Assembly (NCBI GenBank): GCA_029309925.1
Contig: JARKND010000004.1
Coordinates: forward strand, 558,001 to 622,000
Reading direction: 5' to 3'
Source: Fulvivirgaceae bacterium JP3-4
GTDB lineage: Bacteria; Bacteroidota; Bacteroidia; Cytophagales; Cyclobacteriaceae
Length of the DNA stretch: 64,000 nucleotides
In this document: positions 17,211 through 26,250 of the stretch, piece by piece
Layout: every line of letters begins with the position of its first letter
Numbering within the stretch: the first letter of the stretch is position 1
Position numbers and translations under genes: made by a program
The notes under the pieces: generated by a model
What the model was told of the DNA's origin: nothing
What the model saw: the letters and a program-made list of their open reading frames with translations, nothing else
Database searches by the model: none

Positions 17211-18869
17211 ATGACCGAAGAAAAAAGCTTAAACTTTCTCGAAGAAATTATCGATCACGACCTGAGAGAACGGAAGTATGATCAGATCATCACGCGGTTT
17301 CCACCGGAACCGAACGGCTATCTTCATATGGGCCACGCAAAGAGCATTTGCCTCAACTTCGGACTCACGCAGAAGTTCGGAGGGTACACTAACCTCCGCT
17401 TTGACGACACGAACCCGGTAACGGAAGAAACCGAGTACGTTGAGAGCATCAAGAACGATGTGCAGTGGCTTGGATTCAAGTGGGAGAACGAACTGTATGC
17501 CTCAGACTATTTTCCGCAGCTTTATACTTTTGCCGTTAAGCTGATTGAAGCGGACCTCGCGTATGTTGATGACAGCACAAGCGAGGAAATTGCAAGCCAG
17601 AAAGGAACACCAACTCAGCCAGGTAAAGACAGTCCTTACCGCAGTCGCTCCCGGGAGGATAACCTGCGTCTCTTCACTGAAATGAAAGACGGTAAATACA
17701 AGGATGGCGAAAAGGTGCTGCGGGCAAAAATCGACATGAGTCATCCCAACATGCACATGCGCGATCCTATTCTCTATCGCATCAAACATGCACACCATCA
17801 TCGCACTGGTGATACGTGGTGCATCTACCCGATGTATGACTTTGCACACGGACAAAGCGATTCGATTGAGAAAGTGACGCACAGTATCTGTACGCTGGAG
17901 TTTATTCCGCACCGGGACCTCTATGACTGGCTTATCGAAAAACTTGAGATCTATCCTTCACGCCAATATGAGTTTGCGCGACTGAACATGACCTACACGG
18001 TGATGAGCAAGCGCAAACTCCTGCAGCTGGTGAATGAAAAATATGTAAGTGGTTGGGACGACCCGAGAATGCCTACACTCAGCGGTGTGAGACGCAGGGG
18101 CTACACACCAGAAAGCATACGCGAGTTTTGCGACAAGATTGGCGTAGCTAAGCGCGAAAACCTTATCGATGTCGGACTGCTGGAATTCTGTGTACGCGAA
18201 CATCTCAACAAGATTGCATTGCGTAGAATGGTAGTCTTCGACCCGATTAAGATTGTGCTGACTAACTATCCTGAAGGCAAGATGGAAATGCTGTCCCAGG
18301 AAAATAACCCTGAAGACGATAAGAGCGGTTCACGGGAAATTCCGTTCGGCCGTGAGCTGTATATTGAACAGGAAGACTTCATGGAGAATCCTCCAAAGAA
18401 ATTTTTCCGACTCGCTCCCGGGCAGATGGTCAGGTTAAAAAGCGCCTACATCATCAAATGCGAAGAAGTAGTGAAGGACGGCAGCGGAAACATTAAAGAA
18501 CTCCGTTGCACATATATACCGGAAAGCCGTAGTGGCTCCGACACATCTGGTATCAATGTAAAAGGAACACTGCATTGGGTAAGCGCAGCCCATGCGCTTG
18601 AAGTGGAGACGAGATTATATGATCGTCTTTTTAAAGTTGAAGATCTCAGTGCTGCGGAAGGGGATTTCAAGGACTATATCAACACCGATTCGTTGAAAGT
18701 ACAATCAGCTTACGCGGAGCCGGCTCTGGCAAACGCTTCGCTTCACGAACGCTACCAGTTTTTAAGAAAAGGTTATTTCACGCTTGATCCGGATTCGAGC
18801 AAAAGCAAATTGATATTCAACCGCACTGTCACGCTTCGCGACATGTGGGCGAAGGAAGCAGGCAAATAA
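17211..18869 (+). CDS. glnS: Glutaminyl-tRNA synthetase
   Basis: Class I aminoacyl-tRNA synthetase of 552 aa (E. coli GlnRS is 554), charging tRNA-Gln with glutamine. The HIGH-type motif is in PEPNGYLHMGHAKS (about 33-46), the KMSKS-type motif is VMSKRK (about 267), and GlnRS-specific features include RFDDTNP and the C-terminal anticodon-binding beta barrels. ATG 17211 is used; a GTG lies two codons upstream. Presence of GlnRS implies direct charging. No operon partner; a hairpin lies just after the stop. Confidence 0.96.
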   Translation: MTEEKSLNFLEEIIDHDLRERKYDQIITRFPPEPNGYLHMGHAKSICLNFGLTQKFGGYTNLRFDDTNPVTEETEYVESIKNDVQWLGFKWENELYASDYFPQLYTFAVKLIEADLAYVDDSTSEEIASQKGTPTQPGKDSPYRSRSREDNLRLFTEMKDGKYKDGEKVLRAKIDMSHPNMHMRDPILYRIKHAHHHRTGDTWCIYPMYDFAHGQSDSIEKVTHSICTLEFIPHRDLYDWLIEKLEIYPSRQYEFARLNMTYTVMSKRKLLQLVNEKYVSGWDDPRMPTLSGVRRRGYTPESIREFCDKIGVAKRENLIDVGLLEFCVREHLNKIALRRMVVFDPIKIVLTNYPEGKMEMLSQENNPEDDKSGSREIPFGRELYIEQEDFMENPPKKFFRLAPGQMVRLKSAYIIKCEEVVKDGSGNIKELRCTYIPESRSGSDTSGINVKGTLHWVSAAHALEVETRLYDRLFKVEDLSAAEGDFKDYINTDSLKVQSAYAEPALANASLHERYQFLRKGYFTLDPDSSKSKLIFNRTVTLRDMWAKEAGK

Positions 18870-18870
18870 A

Positions 18871-18894
18871 AAGGCCACCCATCAGGCTGGCCTT
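18871..18894 (-). terminator. Hairpin between glnS and the next minus-strand gene
   Basis: AAGGCCA (18871-18877) pairs with TGGCCTT (18888-18894). Read on the minus strand the stem is followed by a T-rich run (TTTTTATT), so it terminates the 101-aa gene; it may also slow plus-strand readthrough. Confidence 0.65.
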
Positions 18895-18926
18895 GTCAAT
18901 GCTTTGTGTGTTAATCGCTGATGAGA

Positions 18927-19232
18927 TCAGGCAACCAGTCGTTGTGTTGAGTGAAATTTGTGAGCGAAGGGATCGTTGATGATCACCGGTATGCGGTTCG
19001 CGTACAGAAGCTTCTTCACCTTTGTCTCCCACGCTTTTGCGCTGAAACGGAACGTGATTCTGCCGGGCTTTTGCGGATTTTTCTCCACAGGGCCGTGATC
19101 GAGTGAAGACTCCATGATTTCATTGTAAAGTGCCGTGCTTTTGATCAGGAGGTAAAGCCCCCAGAGCTTGATCTCAACAATGTCCTTCGCCTCAGCCGCA
19201 AGGTTTGTTGACGTGTGGTTAAGATAATTCAT
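18927..19232 (-). CDS. Hypothetical protein, 101 aa
   Basis: Not recognised. Soluble alpha/beta protein starting MNYLNHTSTN with an amphipathic helix (EIKLWGLYLLIKSTALYNEIM) and a basic C-terminal half (KPGRITFRFSAKAWETKVKK). No signal peptide or membrane segment. It has its own downstream hairpin with a T-run on this strand. It lies 42 bp after the stop of the periplasmic-binding-domain kinase and may be read as the second gene of that unit. Confidence 0.6.
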   Translation of the reverse strand: MNYLNHTSTNLAAEAKDIVEIKLWGLYLLIKSTALYNEIMESSLDHGPVEKNPQKPGRITFRFSAKAWETKVKKLLYANRIPVIINDPFAHKFHSTQRLVA

Positions 19233-19274
19233 AATCGTAAGGGGATAAGGTGATACTGAAGCAGCATCAAAAAA

Positions 19275-21089
19275 TCATACCATAGCGACCTTATCCTTCG
19301 CTGACCGGAATTTTATGATGAAAGTGGCTCCCTTTCCGAGTTCGGATTCGCACCATACCGAACCATTCATCAGCTCTACGTACTTTTTTACAATTGACAG
19401 CCCCAACCCAGTTGAGTTCTCGCCATCGGTAGGCTTGGCACTTAACCGCTGGAATTTTCTGAACAGGTTGGCTTTGTCGTCATCCGACAAGCCTGGCCCC
19501 TCATCTTTAACGGATATGAGCACAGACTCCGCCACTTCCTGGAGACTAACGGTAATTGCCTTTCTCTTTTCGGAGAACTTTATCGCGTTCGATATGAGAT
19601 TTTCCAGGATCTGGATAAGGAAGAGGGCATCACCTTCAATGGCGGCATTTGTGCTTTCATGGTAGTGCAACGAAATCTCTTTCCGAGCTGCCTGTTTATC
19701 GAAGCTCTTCACCACTTGTGAGACCAGCGGGCCAATTGAAACCCTGTCCATAAAAATCTTCACGCGGTTATTTTCAACAGAATCAATGTCAAGAATATTG
19801 GTGATCATCTTGTTGACGCGAATGGCAGCATCGCTTATTCGCTGAATGATCAATCTGTCCTCGTCCTTCAATCCTGAGTTACTCAGCAGGAAGATCTGCG
19901 CCAGCCCCTGCACCTGGTTGATCGGAGTACGAAGGTCGTGAGCCAGGATCTTGATCAGGTTATTCTTCTCCTCATCCAGCGTCACCAGGTGGTGATTCCT
20001 CCGCTCGAGTTGTTCTTTCTTCAACTCAATGCTCTGGCGCTGCCGCTCAATTTCTTTCTTCTGCTGATTGCGCTTCCTGTACATTATGGCAATGATCACC
20101 AGTGAGATCAGTGTTACCGAGACAAGCGCGGTCAGGATGGTTCGTGCGCGTGCATCCTTCTCGATCTGTTGCGTCTTTCCAAGGAGTTCAGCGTATTGAA
20201 TCTCCTTTTCTTTTGTCAGGAGCAGCACCATATCATTCGACTGGATGGCCAGGCCTTCAATAAAATGGTAAAGTTCCAGATCGATGTAATTCGCGATAAT
20301 ACGTTCGAGTTCACGCTCAAACTGCGTGCTGTTGAAATACGCATCGAGTGGTTCGCGCCAGTCACTTGACAGCGGAAAGATGAGCGCATAGCCCTGCCGT
20401 TTGACCGGGAACATATTCTGGCGTTTCACATTGAGTGAGGGGTCGCTGGCGAATAACTTCATATACACAGGCAAGTCAATGAACGCGAAAGCGCTATCGC
20501 GTGCTTCAACCGCCCGCAGAATATTCTGGTTGCTGGGAATGTATTCGATTTTGAAATTCACAGCACCATCTTGTCTCAGCCTGAGGATGTCAAGTTCGTA
20601 AGTTGTGGCCTTGATCGTGATGGCCGTAAGCTTTGAAAACACGCTGTTAAATTCTTCCCTGCTCTGTACGATCGGAATATTCTTGCTTGTGATAAGCACT
20701 GAAATATCCGACATATATGACCTGGTGAATGCAACCTCTCGCTGGCGTTCGGGTGTTACAGAAAACGCTGACACACCGAAAATACCCGACTGCTGTGAAG
20801 TTCTGATTTGCTCATATGTGTCGGCAAAGCTCTTTCCTTCCTTCCACACCACACGCACGTCAGTGCCATAGTTACTTTTCAAAAACTTGCGGAAGTCTTC
20901 GACAATTTCGTATTCAATACCGGACATCGCTCCACTGTTTCGAAAAACAAAGGGTTGCGATTCATACCAAAACATGGTGATTGTTCCTTGCTTTCTGGCC
21001 TTAACTGATGCCCAGGAATTGGCATCGATCTGAGCCTGCAATGGCAAAATGATTGCGCATAGGCACGCGAGAAGAAAATAGTTTTTCAA
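19275..21089 (-). CDS. Histidine kinase with periplasmic solute-binding sensor domain
   Basis: 604-aa sensor kinase. Signal peptide (LLACLCAIILPLQAQ), a Venus-flytrap solute-binding domain of the SBP_bac_3 type (about 30-265, as in BvgS/EvgS), one transmembrane helix (about 312-332), a charged coiled coil (about 335-365), HisKA with phospho-acceptor in LAHDLRTPINQ (about 375), then HATPase_c with NLISNAIKF, DEGPGLS and GLGLSIV. The only available start is TTG (21089); an in-frame stop lies four codons upstream. It probably senses an amino-acid-like or other small ligand. No cognate regulator is adjacent. Confidence 0.92.
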   Translation of the reverse strand: MKNYFLLACLCAIILPLQAQIDANSWASVKARKQGTITMFWYESQPFVFRNSGAMSGIEYEIVEDFRKFLKSNYGTDVRVVWKEGKSFADTYEQIRTSQQSGIFGVSAFSVTPERQREVAFTRSYMSDISVLITSKNIPIVQSREEFNSVFSKLTAITIKATTYELDILRLRQDGAVNFKIEYIPSNQNILRAVEARDSAFAFIDLPVYMKLFASDPSLNVKRQNMFPVKRQGYALIFPLSSDWREPLDAYFNSTQFERELERIIANYIDLELYHFIEGLAIQSNDMVLLLTKEKEIQYAELLGKTQQIEKDARARTILTALVSVTLISLVIIAIMYRKRNQQKKEIERQRQSIELKKEQLERRNHHLVTLDEEKNNLIKILAHDLRTPINQVQGLAQIFLLSNSGLKDEDRLIIQRISDAAIRVNKMITNILDIDSVENNRVKIFMDRVSIGPLVSQVVKSFDKQAARKEISLHYHESTNAAIEGDALFLIQILENLISNAIKFSEKRKAITVSLQEVAESVLISVKDEGPGLSDDDKANLFRKFQRLSAKPTDGENSTGLGLSIVKKYVELMNGSVWCESELGKGATFIIKFRSAKDKVAMV

Positions 21090-21191
21090 ATGATCGACTT
21101 AGGTATACCTAAAATAACCGAATTCTGCCTAAAACAAAACGGCATTAGACATCCGGAATACTTTTTTACCCCTTTCTGAAAAAGGAAAATT

Positions 21192-21494
21192 ATGGAACAG
21201 CAGCTGATCAATGCGCTGATGAAGTTTATAGCGAAAGCGGGTGGTGGAAGCGTGATCAAAGACCTGGTGCAGCAGGTCGATCAGAATGGAAACCCGAAAG
21301 TCTGGACAACAGAGGAAGTCAAATCTGCTGTTGATTTTGTGAACTGGCAAACAGAAAATTTCGGTGCAGCCGAGGCCAATGCAGTCATTGAGACACTGCA
21401 AAAAAAATATCATCTCCAATCACCGCGGACTGAAGATGATGGGCATACTGATCAAAGTCTGCCATCAGTGCCAGGCGTGCACGGCCTGCGCTAG
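21192..21494 (+). CDS. Hypothetical protein, 100 aa
   Basis: Not recognised. Soluble, mostly helical protein (MEQQLINALMKFIAKAG; VKSAVDFVNWQTENFG; EANAVIETLQKKY) with a disordered C-terminal tail rich in D, S, P and H. The gene overlaps the convergent lipoprotein gene by 4 bp. The sequence pattern is protein-like, but the family is unknown to me. Confidence 0.6.
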   Translation: MEQQLINALMKFIAKAGGGSVIKDLVQQVDQNGNPKVWTTEEVKSAVDFVNWQTENFGAAEANAVIETLQKKYHLQSPRTEDDGHTDQSLPSVPGVHGLR

Positions 21495-21970
21495 TTTTTT
21501 TGAAGCGTGAATGTCCCCGTTAATACAAACTGACCCGTGAGTGATTGCTTCGTGATTGTACCATCCAGTGTGATGGTCGTTGCACTTGTCTTCTCTCCTG
21601 ACATGGCGATCACATTTTGACTGAAGTTTGAGCTGCCTGCATTCTGAGCGATGCTTGTAATGCTGACATCAGTCCCGGTCTCCGTGTAGCCGAAGTAATC
21701 TTCTTTGCGTGTATCGTTAATAAGGATATCAAAACTTCCTTTCCCGTTGTCGAAGTAAAATGCCCCGGCATTTGTAACAGTACCATTCGTTGCGATCTGG
21801 CTCGGGTTCGACAGGTTCTGGTCAACCATTGTGTATTCGAGTGATACGATGGTCCATTTTTCACCAACGTGATTAAGGGTGCTTGCTGGTACAGGATCGC
21901 TTTCTTTGCTACAGGCTAACGCGACAACGCACAATGCCATGATGACGGTACGGATAAGCTGACGTTTCAT
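21491..21970 (-). CDS. Lipocalin-like small lipoprotein
   Basis: 159-aa exported lipoprotein: basic N-terminus, hydrophobic core and lipobox VALAC (Cys20). The mature part has the pattern of the DUF5004/lipocalin-like Bacteroidota family: an opening GEKWTIVSLEYTMVD strand, a central GAFYFDNGKGSFDI, and closing alternating strands TGQFVLTGTFTLQKN. Such proteins are surface or periplasmic and of unknown ligand. Confidence 0.7.
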   Translation of the reverse strand: MKRQLIRTVIMALCVVALACSKESDPVPASTLNHVGEKWTIVSLEYTMVDQNLSNPSQIATNGTVTNAGAFYFDNGKGSFDILINDTRKEDYFGYTETGTDVSITSIAQNAGSSNFSQNVIAMSGEKTSATTITLDGTITKQSLTGQFVLTGTFTLQKN

Positions 21971-22025
21971 AATGGAAGGGATTTAACACTGTAAAGGTTG
22001 CCGTTTCCACGCTGAGATTTGGACG

Positions 22026-22055
22026 AAAAAAGGCCCGGATATTACACCGGGCCTT
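22026..22055 (-). terminator. Intrinsic terminator of the TonB-plug protein gene
   Basis: AAGGCCCGG and CCGGGCCTT form a perfect 9-bp stem with an 8-nt loop. On the minus strand it is followed by a run of Ts. It lies 31 bp after the minus-strand stop at 22086. Confidence 0.85.
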
Positions 22056-22085
22056 CGGCAATAAGTTTTGACCTAAAATCGGGGC

Positions 22086-24482
22086 TTACTGAACGGTAAA
22101 TGAGCTTTCCGCAACACCAGGGGCCCCTTCATATGTCATTCCTTGCACTACAATCCGGAATTTAGATGTAAGATCGGACGTGAAGAATTTAACAACCGCA
22201 GTCCCTTTATCATCTGTTTCGATCGAAGGATTCCAGTATAGCGTTGAACGAAGATCGGGCCGGTTTGGCACTTCACCAGGAGAATCATACTTCGGAACGT
22301 AGAACTCACGCGCCTTGTAATAGCCGGGGTACGTCACCCGCTCCATTCCTACCGTTGGCCGAGTCGAGTTTTCACCCGACTTTGTATAGATTGCAATTAC
22401 ACCATTTCTTCCCCTCGAACCATACATGGCAGCTTTACCGCTCTGGATAACATCGACATATTCAACATCGGAAGGATTCAACGTGTTTACCACATCCAGT
22501 TCTACAGGAGTTCCATCGACAGTAAACAATGGAGGCCCATCATTTCCGGCCCGGAGGTTTACCATCATATTCGGTGGTGTGCCCTTGATGATTACACCAG
22601 GCACACGCGACTGAAGTACCTGCAGGATATTGATCGCGCCAGGACTGAAATCCTTCGAGGTAACCGTGGCACTAGGCTTACCATAAATTGCAGGCTTGCG
22701 GAAAGATTCAATGCGCGTAGCCGTTATCTCCACTCCCTCGAGCATTCTCGCATCCTGCTCCATTTCGAAAGCATTCCTAACCTTATTGTTATACTCCGCC
22801 TGCTTCAGGAAATCATCCAGCCCGTAGGGCTTGAACGTTGTAAAGTTGTAATTCGAAGGTGGGCTTGAATTGAAAGGATCGATGGTCAGCTTCATGGAAA
22901 CCTGTTTTCCTTTTTCATTTTCAGTCTGAATGGCCAGCCGTGTTGAATCAAAATGCTGGAGGTCTTCGGTGTAAAAGTTACCGTTCTCATCGGCTTCCAT
23001 CATGATCAACTCGCCTTTCGCTGTGAACATTTTCAGCTTGGCTTTCGATGCTCCTTTCTGCCCCATACTCTTCACGACTTTACCACTCAACCTAATGCCC
23101 TGCTCGGCATAATGTGCAAGTGCCGGTTGATTGTCGCTCAGAATTTCTTTCCATGTGAATCTGCGCCATCCGTGCGTCAGCATCACCAGGTCCAGATGCT
23201 TGAGGGTTTCTGCTGATTTGTCTTTGAGATAATAAGCAGGGTCTTCAATCTTTCCCGCAAGGTCAGACCCGAGAAGGAAATAATCTGAAATTGTCGACTC
23301 ATATGCCTTGAGGGGTTGAACGTTACCTTCATCGTAAACAGTGAGTGAAAAATTTCCCTGCACCGGCTGACCCTTTGAATTCATCGCCTGCAGATTCAGA
23401 CTGATTTCCTTTCGTTTGCCATACGCCTGCTTATCACTTTTAACAGACAAATTCGCCTGATCGCCATGATTGACGAATACGAGTCGCTCACACTGCGGCA
23501 CTCCGTTCCCATCGAAGACCGTGATCTGCGCAATACCGCTGGGGAATTTGGATTTTGGAACAGAAGCGACAACAGGCGATGTCTTTACGCCACCGCTGGC
23601 CGCATAGTAGATCTCCCCTCTCGACTGTCCAACCAGGTGGAAGCCAGCATCTGCTGTGTTTGCGGATATCGCCACTTTAAATGTGCTCCCCGCATCAATA
23701 ACTTGCATCGTATAACCGCTGCTCATTACCTGTGGCAATGGAACTGCCATTCCAGCAAATGATCCCTTGAGTTTAGCGCTGTAAGATTTGCCAGCTTCAG
23801 GTTTGAATTTGAAGGAGCCCATGCCTTTGTGATCCGTGGTGAAGGATGCTACTACAGCGTTCGAGCCATCGATGATATCGCCATCAACGGAGATGCTCTC
23901 GCCCTTTGGATTCATTGCCTTAAAGGCTACGCGACTTTCGAAACCCTGAACAAGATTTCCACCTTCCGGAAAGAATTGGAGATCAGGCTGCCACTGGCCG
24001 GCTGCGGGTGGAGCTGTTGGTTTTACTGATGGATCGAAAATTGAAACCTCCTTCGTAAAGAAAAAATCTTCACCAACGTTTTTCATGTAGTTGGTGTAGG
24101 CACGCACCAGGTAATTCCCCTGTGGAAGCGAATCAGGGATGTGAAAATCTCCGTTGGCAATGCCCTCAGGCACTGGCAACATGTGTCGCTCGATGAGCTT
24201 GCGATCGGAGTTGAGCAACTCAACATACATCACCCTGCTTATCGATGAGTCGAGGCTGAGGTTTAATCCATCAACAAGGTATGCCTTAAACCAGATGTCT
24301 TCACCCGTTGCGTAATATGGCTTGTCGAAGTGTACGAACACTTTCTCGGTCGGGCGTTTTGCCTGATAGGAAAGAAATTTTTCAACAATCTTTGTGAGCG
24401 CTTCATTCGGATTGAACATAAATGCGCTGGAGACCACCGCTACGATCAGCGCAAATACAAGGGTAACTTTTCTCAGATTCAT
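22086..24482 (-). CDS. MG2-like domain protein with TonB-dependent receptor plug domain
   Basis: Exported protein of 798 aa. After the signal (LVFALIVAVVSSAFMF) comes an alpha-2-macroglobulin MG2-like beta domain (about 43-150, beginning EKVFVHFDKPYYATGEDIW), several further beta-sandwich repeats, and a TonB receptor plug domain (about 600-700; AMYGSRGRNGVIAIYTKSG). No beta-barrel follows, so it is not a transporter. This architecture is a recurrent Bacteroidota family of unknown function. The plug suggests contact with a barrel or TonB; the MG domains suggest peptide or surface-protein binding. Both are inference. Confidence 0.85.
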   Translation of the reverse strand: MNLRKVTLVFALIVAVVSSAFMFNPNEALTKIVEKFLSYQAKRPTEKVFVHFDKPYYATGEDIWFKAYLVDGLNLSLDSSISRVMYVELLNSDRKLIERHMLPVPEGIANGDFHIPDSLPQGNYLVRAYTNYMKNVGEDFFFTKEVSIFDPSVKPTAPPAAGQWQPDLQFFPEGGNLVQGFESRVAFKAMNPKGESISVDGDIIDGSNAVVASFTTDHKGMGSFKFKPEAGKSYSAKLKGSFAGMAVPLPQVMSSGYTMQVIDAGSTFKVAISANTADAGFHLVGQSRGEIYYAASGGVKTSPVVASVPKSKFPSGIAQITVFDGNGVPQCERLVFVNHGDQANLSVKSDKQAYGKRKEISLNLQAMNSKGQPVQGNFSLTVYDEGNVQPLKAYESTISDYFLLGSDLAGKIEDPAYYLKDKSAETLKHLDLVMLTHGWRRFTWKEILSDNQPALAHYAEQGIRLSGKVVKSMGQKGASKAKLKMFTAKGELIMMEADENGNFYTEDLQHFDSTRLAIQTENEKGKQVSMKLTIDPFNSSPPSNYNFTTFKPYGLDDFLKQAEYNNKVRNAFEMEQDARMLEGVEITATRIESFRKPAIYGKPSATVTSKDFSPGAINILQVLQSRVPGVIIKGTPPNMMVNLRAGNDGPPLFTVDGTPVELDVVNTLNPSDVEYVDVIQSGKAAMYGSRGRNGVIAIYTKSGENSTRPTVGMERVTYPGYYKAREFYVPKYDSPGEVPNRPDLRSTLYWNPSIETDDKGTAVVKFFTSDLTSKFRIVVQGMTYEGAPGVAESSFTVQ

Positions 24483-24583
24483 TGATGAGGGTTTGAGGCT
24501 ATAAAACTAAATTATTGATTGTTACGATCAGTCACTTAAATTGGGGTACTATATCAGAAACGCTCTACTTCCAGATGATGTAT

Positions 24584-25285
24584 ATGAACAACAAAAAGTT
24601 TCGAACGATCACAACAAATCTTATTTACTGTATCACCCTCCTTTCGGTACTCACGGCATGCGAGACCAAACAGAAAGGTGACGTAATTACGAATGCAAAT
24701 GTTACAGAAGTCCTGAGTCAGTATGCCAAAGACAATACTGAAAAAGAAGTACTGATTGAGACTGATTTCGGAAACATGCGGATCAGATTATATGACGAGA
24801 CACCGCTGCACCGTGCCAACTTTGTCAAGCTGATTAAGGAAGGACATTATGAGGAGGGCGAGTTTTACCGGATCTTTTATCAGTTTATGATTCAGGGCGG
24901 AGACTTTGACGATCAACTTAACTACATGATTCCTTCCGAGTTCAATAAAAAATACATTCATAAAAAAGGCGCGCTGTCGATGGCCCGGCAGGATGACGAC
25001 AACCCGGACCTTAAATCTTCGTCCACAGAATTTTTCATTGTCCACGGATCACCCTACGCAGATTACCAGGTCGAAACCGAAATCAGCAATCTTGGCCTGA
25101 CGCTGACGGACGAACAGAAAAAAATTTACATGACACAGGGAGGCTATATGTCGCTGGACCAGAAGTATACCGTGTTCGGTGAAGTGATCGAAGGCCTGGA
25201 AGTGATTGATAAGATCGCGAGCGTGAAGGTATACAACGAAGACAAGCCGTTGAAGAAGATACCGTTCCGGATTTCAGTTAAGTGA
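24584..25285 (+). CDS. Cyclophilin-type peptidyl-prolyl isomerase, lipoprotein
   Basis: Exported PPIase of about 233 aa that should assist folding of periplasmic or outer-membrane proteins. Signal with lipobox SVLTAC; cyclophilin core from VLIETDFGNMRIRLYDETP, with the active-site strand FYRIFYQFMIQGGDF (FHRVI..FMIQGGD in the family), STEFFIVHG and the closing FGEVIEGLEVIDKIASV. The usual Arg of FHR is kept in FYR. ATGs at 24575, 24578 and 24584 are possible; 24584 gives a compact signal peptide. Confidence 0.9.
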   Translation: MNNKKFRTITTNLIYCITLLSVLTACETKQKGDVITNANVTEVLSQYAKDNTEKEVLIETDFGNMRIRLYDETPLHRANFVKLIKEGHYEEGEFYRIFYQFMIQGGDFDDQLNYMIPSEFNKKYIHKKGALSMARQDDDNPDLKSSSTEFFIVHGSPYADYQVETEISNLGLTLTDEQKKIYMTQGGYMSLDQKYTVFGEVIEGLEVIDKIASVKVYNEDKPLKKIPFRISVK

Positions 25286-25413
25286 TGTGCGCATGTGCCC
25301 GTGTGCCCAGGTGCGCAAGTAAGAGAATGTAGACGTCAGTCACACCAGAAACGACATCAACGTGTGCAAGGACATGCCTCATGCGCACATGAACACATGA
25401 GCACCTGAAGACA
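25284..25413. repeat. Mirrored array of 8-bp degenerate repeats (site A)
   Basis: The left arm (25284-25317) reads as 8-bp units ATGTGCGC, ATGTGCCC, GTGTGCCC, AGGTGCGC. The right arm (about 25379-25413) reads as the inverse type, ACATGAAC, ACATGAGC, ACCTGAAG. A spacer of about 62 bp separates them. The two arms are imperfect inverted copies of each other over about 26 bp. It fills the gap between the convergent cyclophilin and YdeI genes. Confidence 0.7.
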
Positions 25414-25415
25414 TT

Positions 25416-26000
25416 TCATTTCGCCACATACTGATTAGCCCTCACATTCTTTGCAGCCAGCGCAACGGTCTCGGCTATGCGCTTCTCGCGGGTTTCTGAA
25501 CGTTTGGCTGAGTTGATCCATTGAAAAATCCCTTTGCGCGTTGAGGGTGGAAACGCTTCGAAATTTTTTAATGCGGATTTATTCTTACTGAAAAGCCTTG
25601 CCAGATCTGGCGGCATCACCATTTTTTCAACTTGGTCAAGCACACTCCACGAGCCATTCTTCTTCGCGACAGCGATCGCTGCGAGGCCCGCAGGTTGCAT
25701 GAGGCCGAGTTTGATCAGTTTTCTAATTCTGGTCTTGTTGAGTTTGCTCCAGGTGCTGCCGGGCTTGCGTTTGCAGAAATATTGATAACGACTCTCGTGG
25801 TCACGTTTATTCGGTTTACTGTCAATCCACCCGAAACACAACGCCTCTTCTACTGCCTCCTCATAGTAAACACTGGGCGTACGGCTTGATTTGTGGTACA
25901 TGATCAGCCAAACCGAAGATTTCTTGTCGTGATGTCTCATCAGCCACGCCCGCCATGCTTTCCGGTCTTTCGCGTAAAATGTAGTCGATTGTTCTTTCAC
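25416..26000 (-). CDS. YdeI/OmpD-associated family protein
   Basis: 194-aa soluble protein of the YdeI family (bacteriocin-protection, YdeI/OmpD-associated). Family features: SVWLIMYHKSS, EEALCFGWIDSKPNKRD, the RKPGSTWSKLNKTRI segment and the C-terminal DUF1905-like tail with FEAFPPSTRKGIFQWINSAKRSETREKRI. Start is GTG 26000. Its molecular role is unsettled. The gene is bracketed by 8-bp mirrored repeat arrays on both sides. Confidence 0.88.
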   Translation of the reverse strand: MKEQSTTFYAKDRKAWRAWLMRHHDKKSSVWLIMYHKSSRTPSVYYEEAVEEALCFGWIDSKPNKRDHESRYQYFCKRKPGSTWSKLNKTRIRKLIKLGLMQPAGLAAIAVAKKNGSWSVLDQVEKMVMPPDLARLFSKNKSALKNFEAFPPSTRKGIFQWINSAKRSETREKRIAETVALAAKNVRANQYVAK

Positions 26001-26047
26001 AAGAGTCCGTTTAGGATTTCATGAGGTGATGTTTTTAAAGTGCGAGG

Positions 26048-26250
26048 GTGTTAATGTGTTAATGTGCTAATGTTCCTGGCCGAACGCACGCAGTAATAAC
26101 TTTTTGATGAGGAAATTTCTGTGCTAAGATGCCTTTTATTTCCTGAAAACTTCTACAACGCAAAGCACATTAACACATCAACACATGAACACATTAACAC
26201 ATGAACACATTACACATTAACACATGAGCACATGAACACCTGAACACATC
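26048..26250. repeat. Mirrored array of 8-bp repeats (site B)
   Basis: Left arm 26048-26074: three tandem copies of GTGTTAAT/GTGCTAAT. Right arm 26167-26250: about eleven tandem units of ACATTAAC, ACATGAAC or ACATCAAC, the exact inverse of the left unit. The spacer is 92 bp. The right arm runs up to and slightly into the stop codon region of the arabinofuranosidase gene. The same 8-mers occur at site A. Confidence 0.85.

Noticed and set aside
26167-26250. Possible CRISPR array (regularly spaced short repeats)
   Set aside because: Units are 8 bp, contiguous, without unique spacers, and no cas genes are present.
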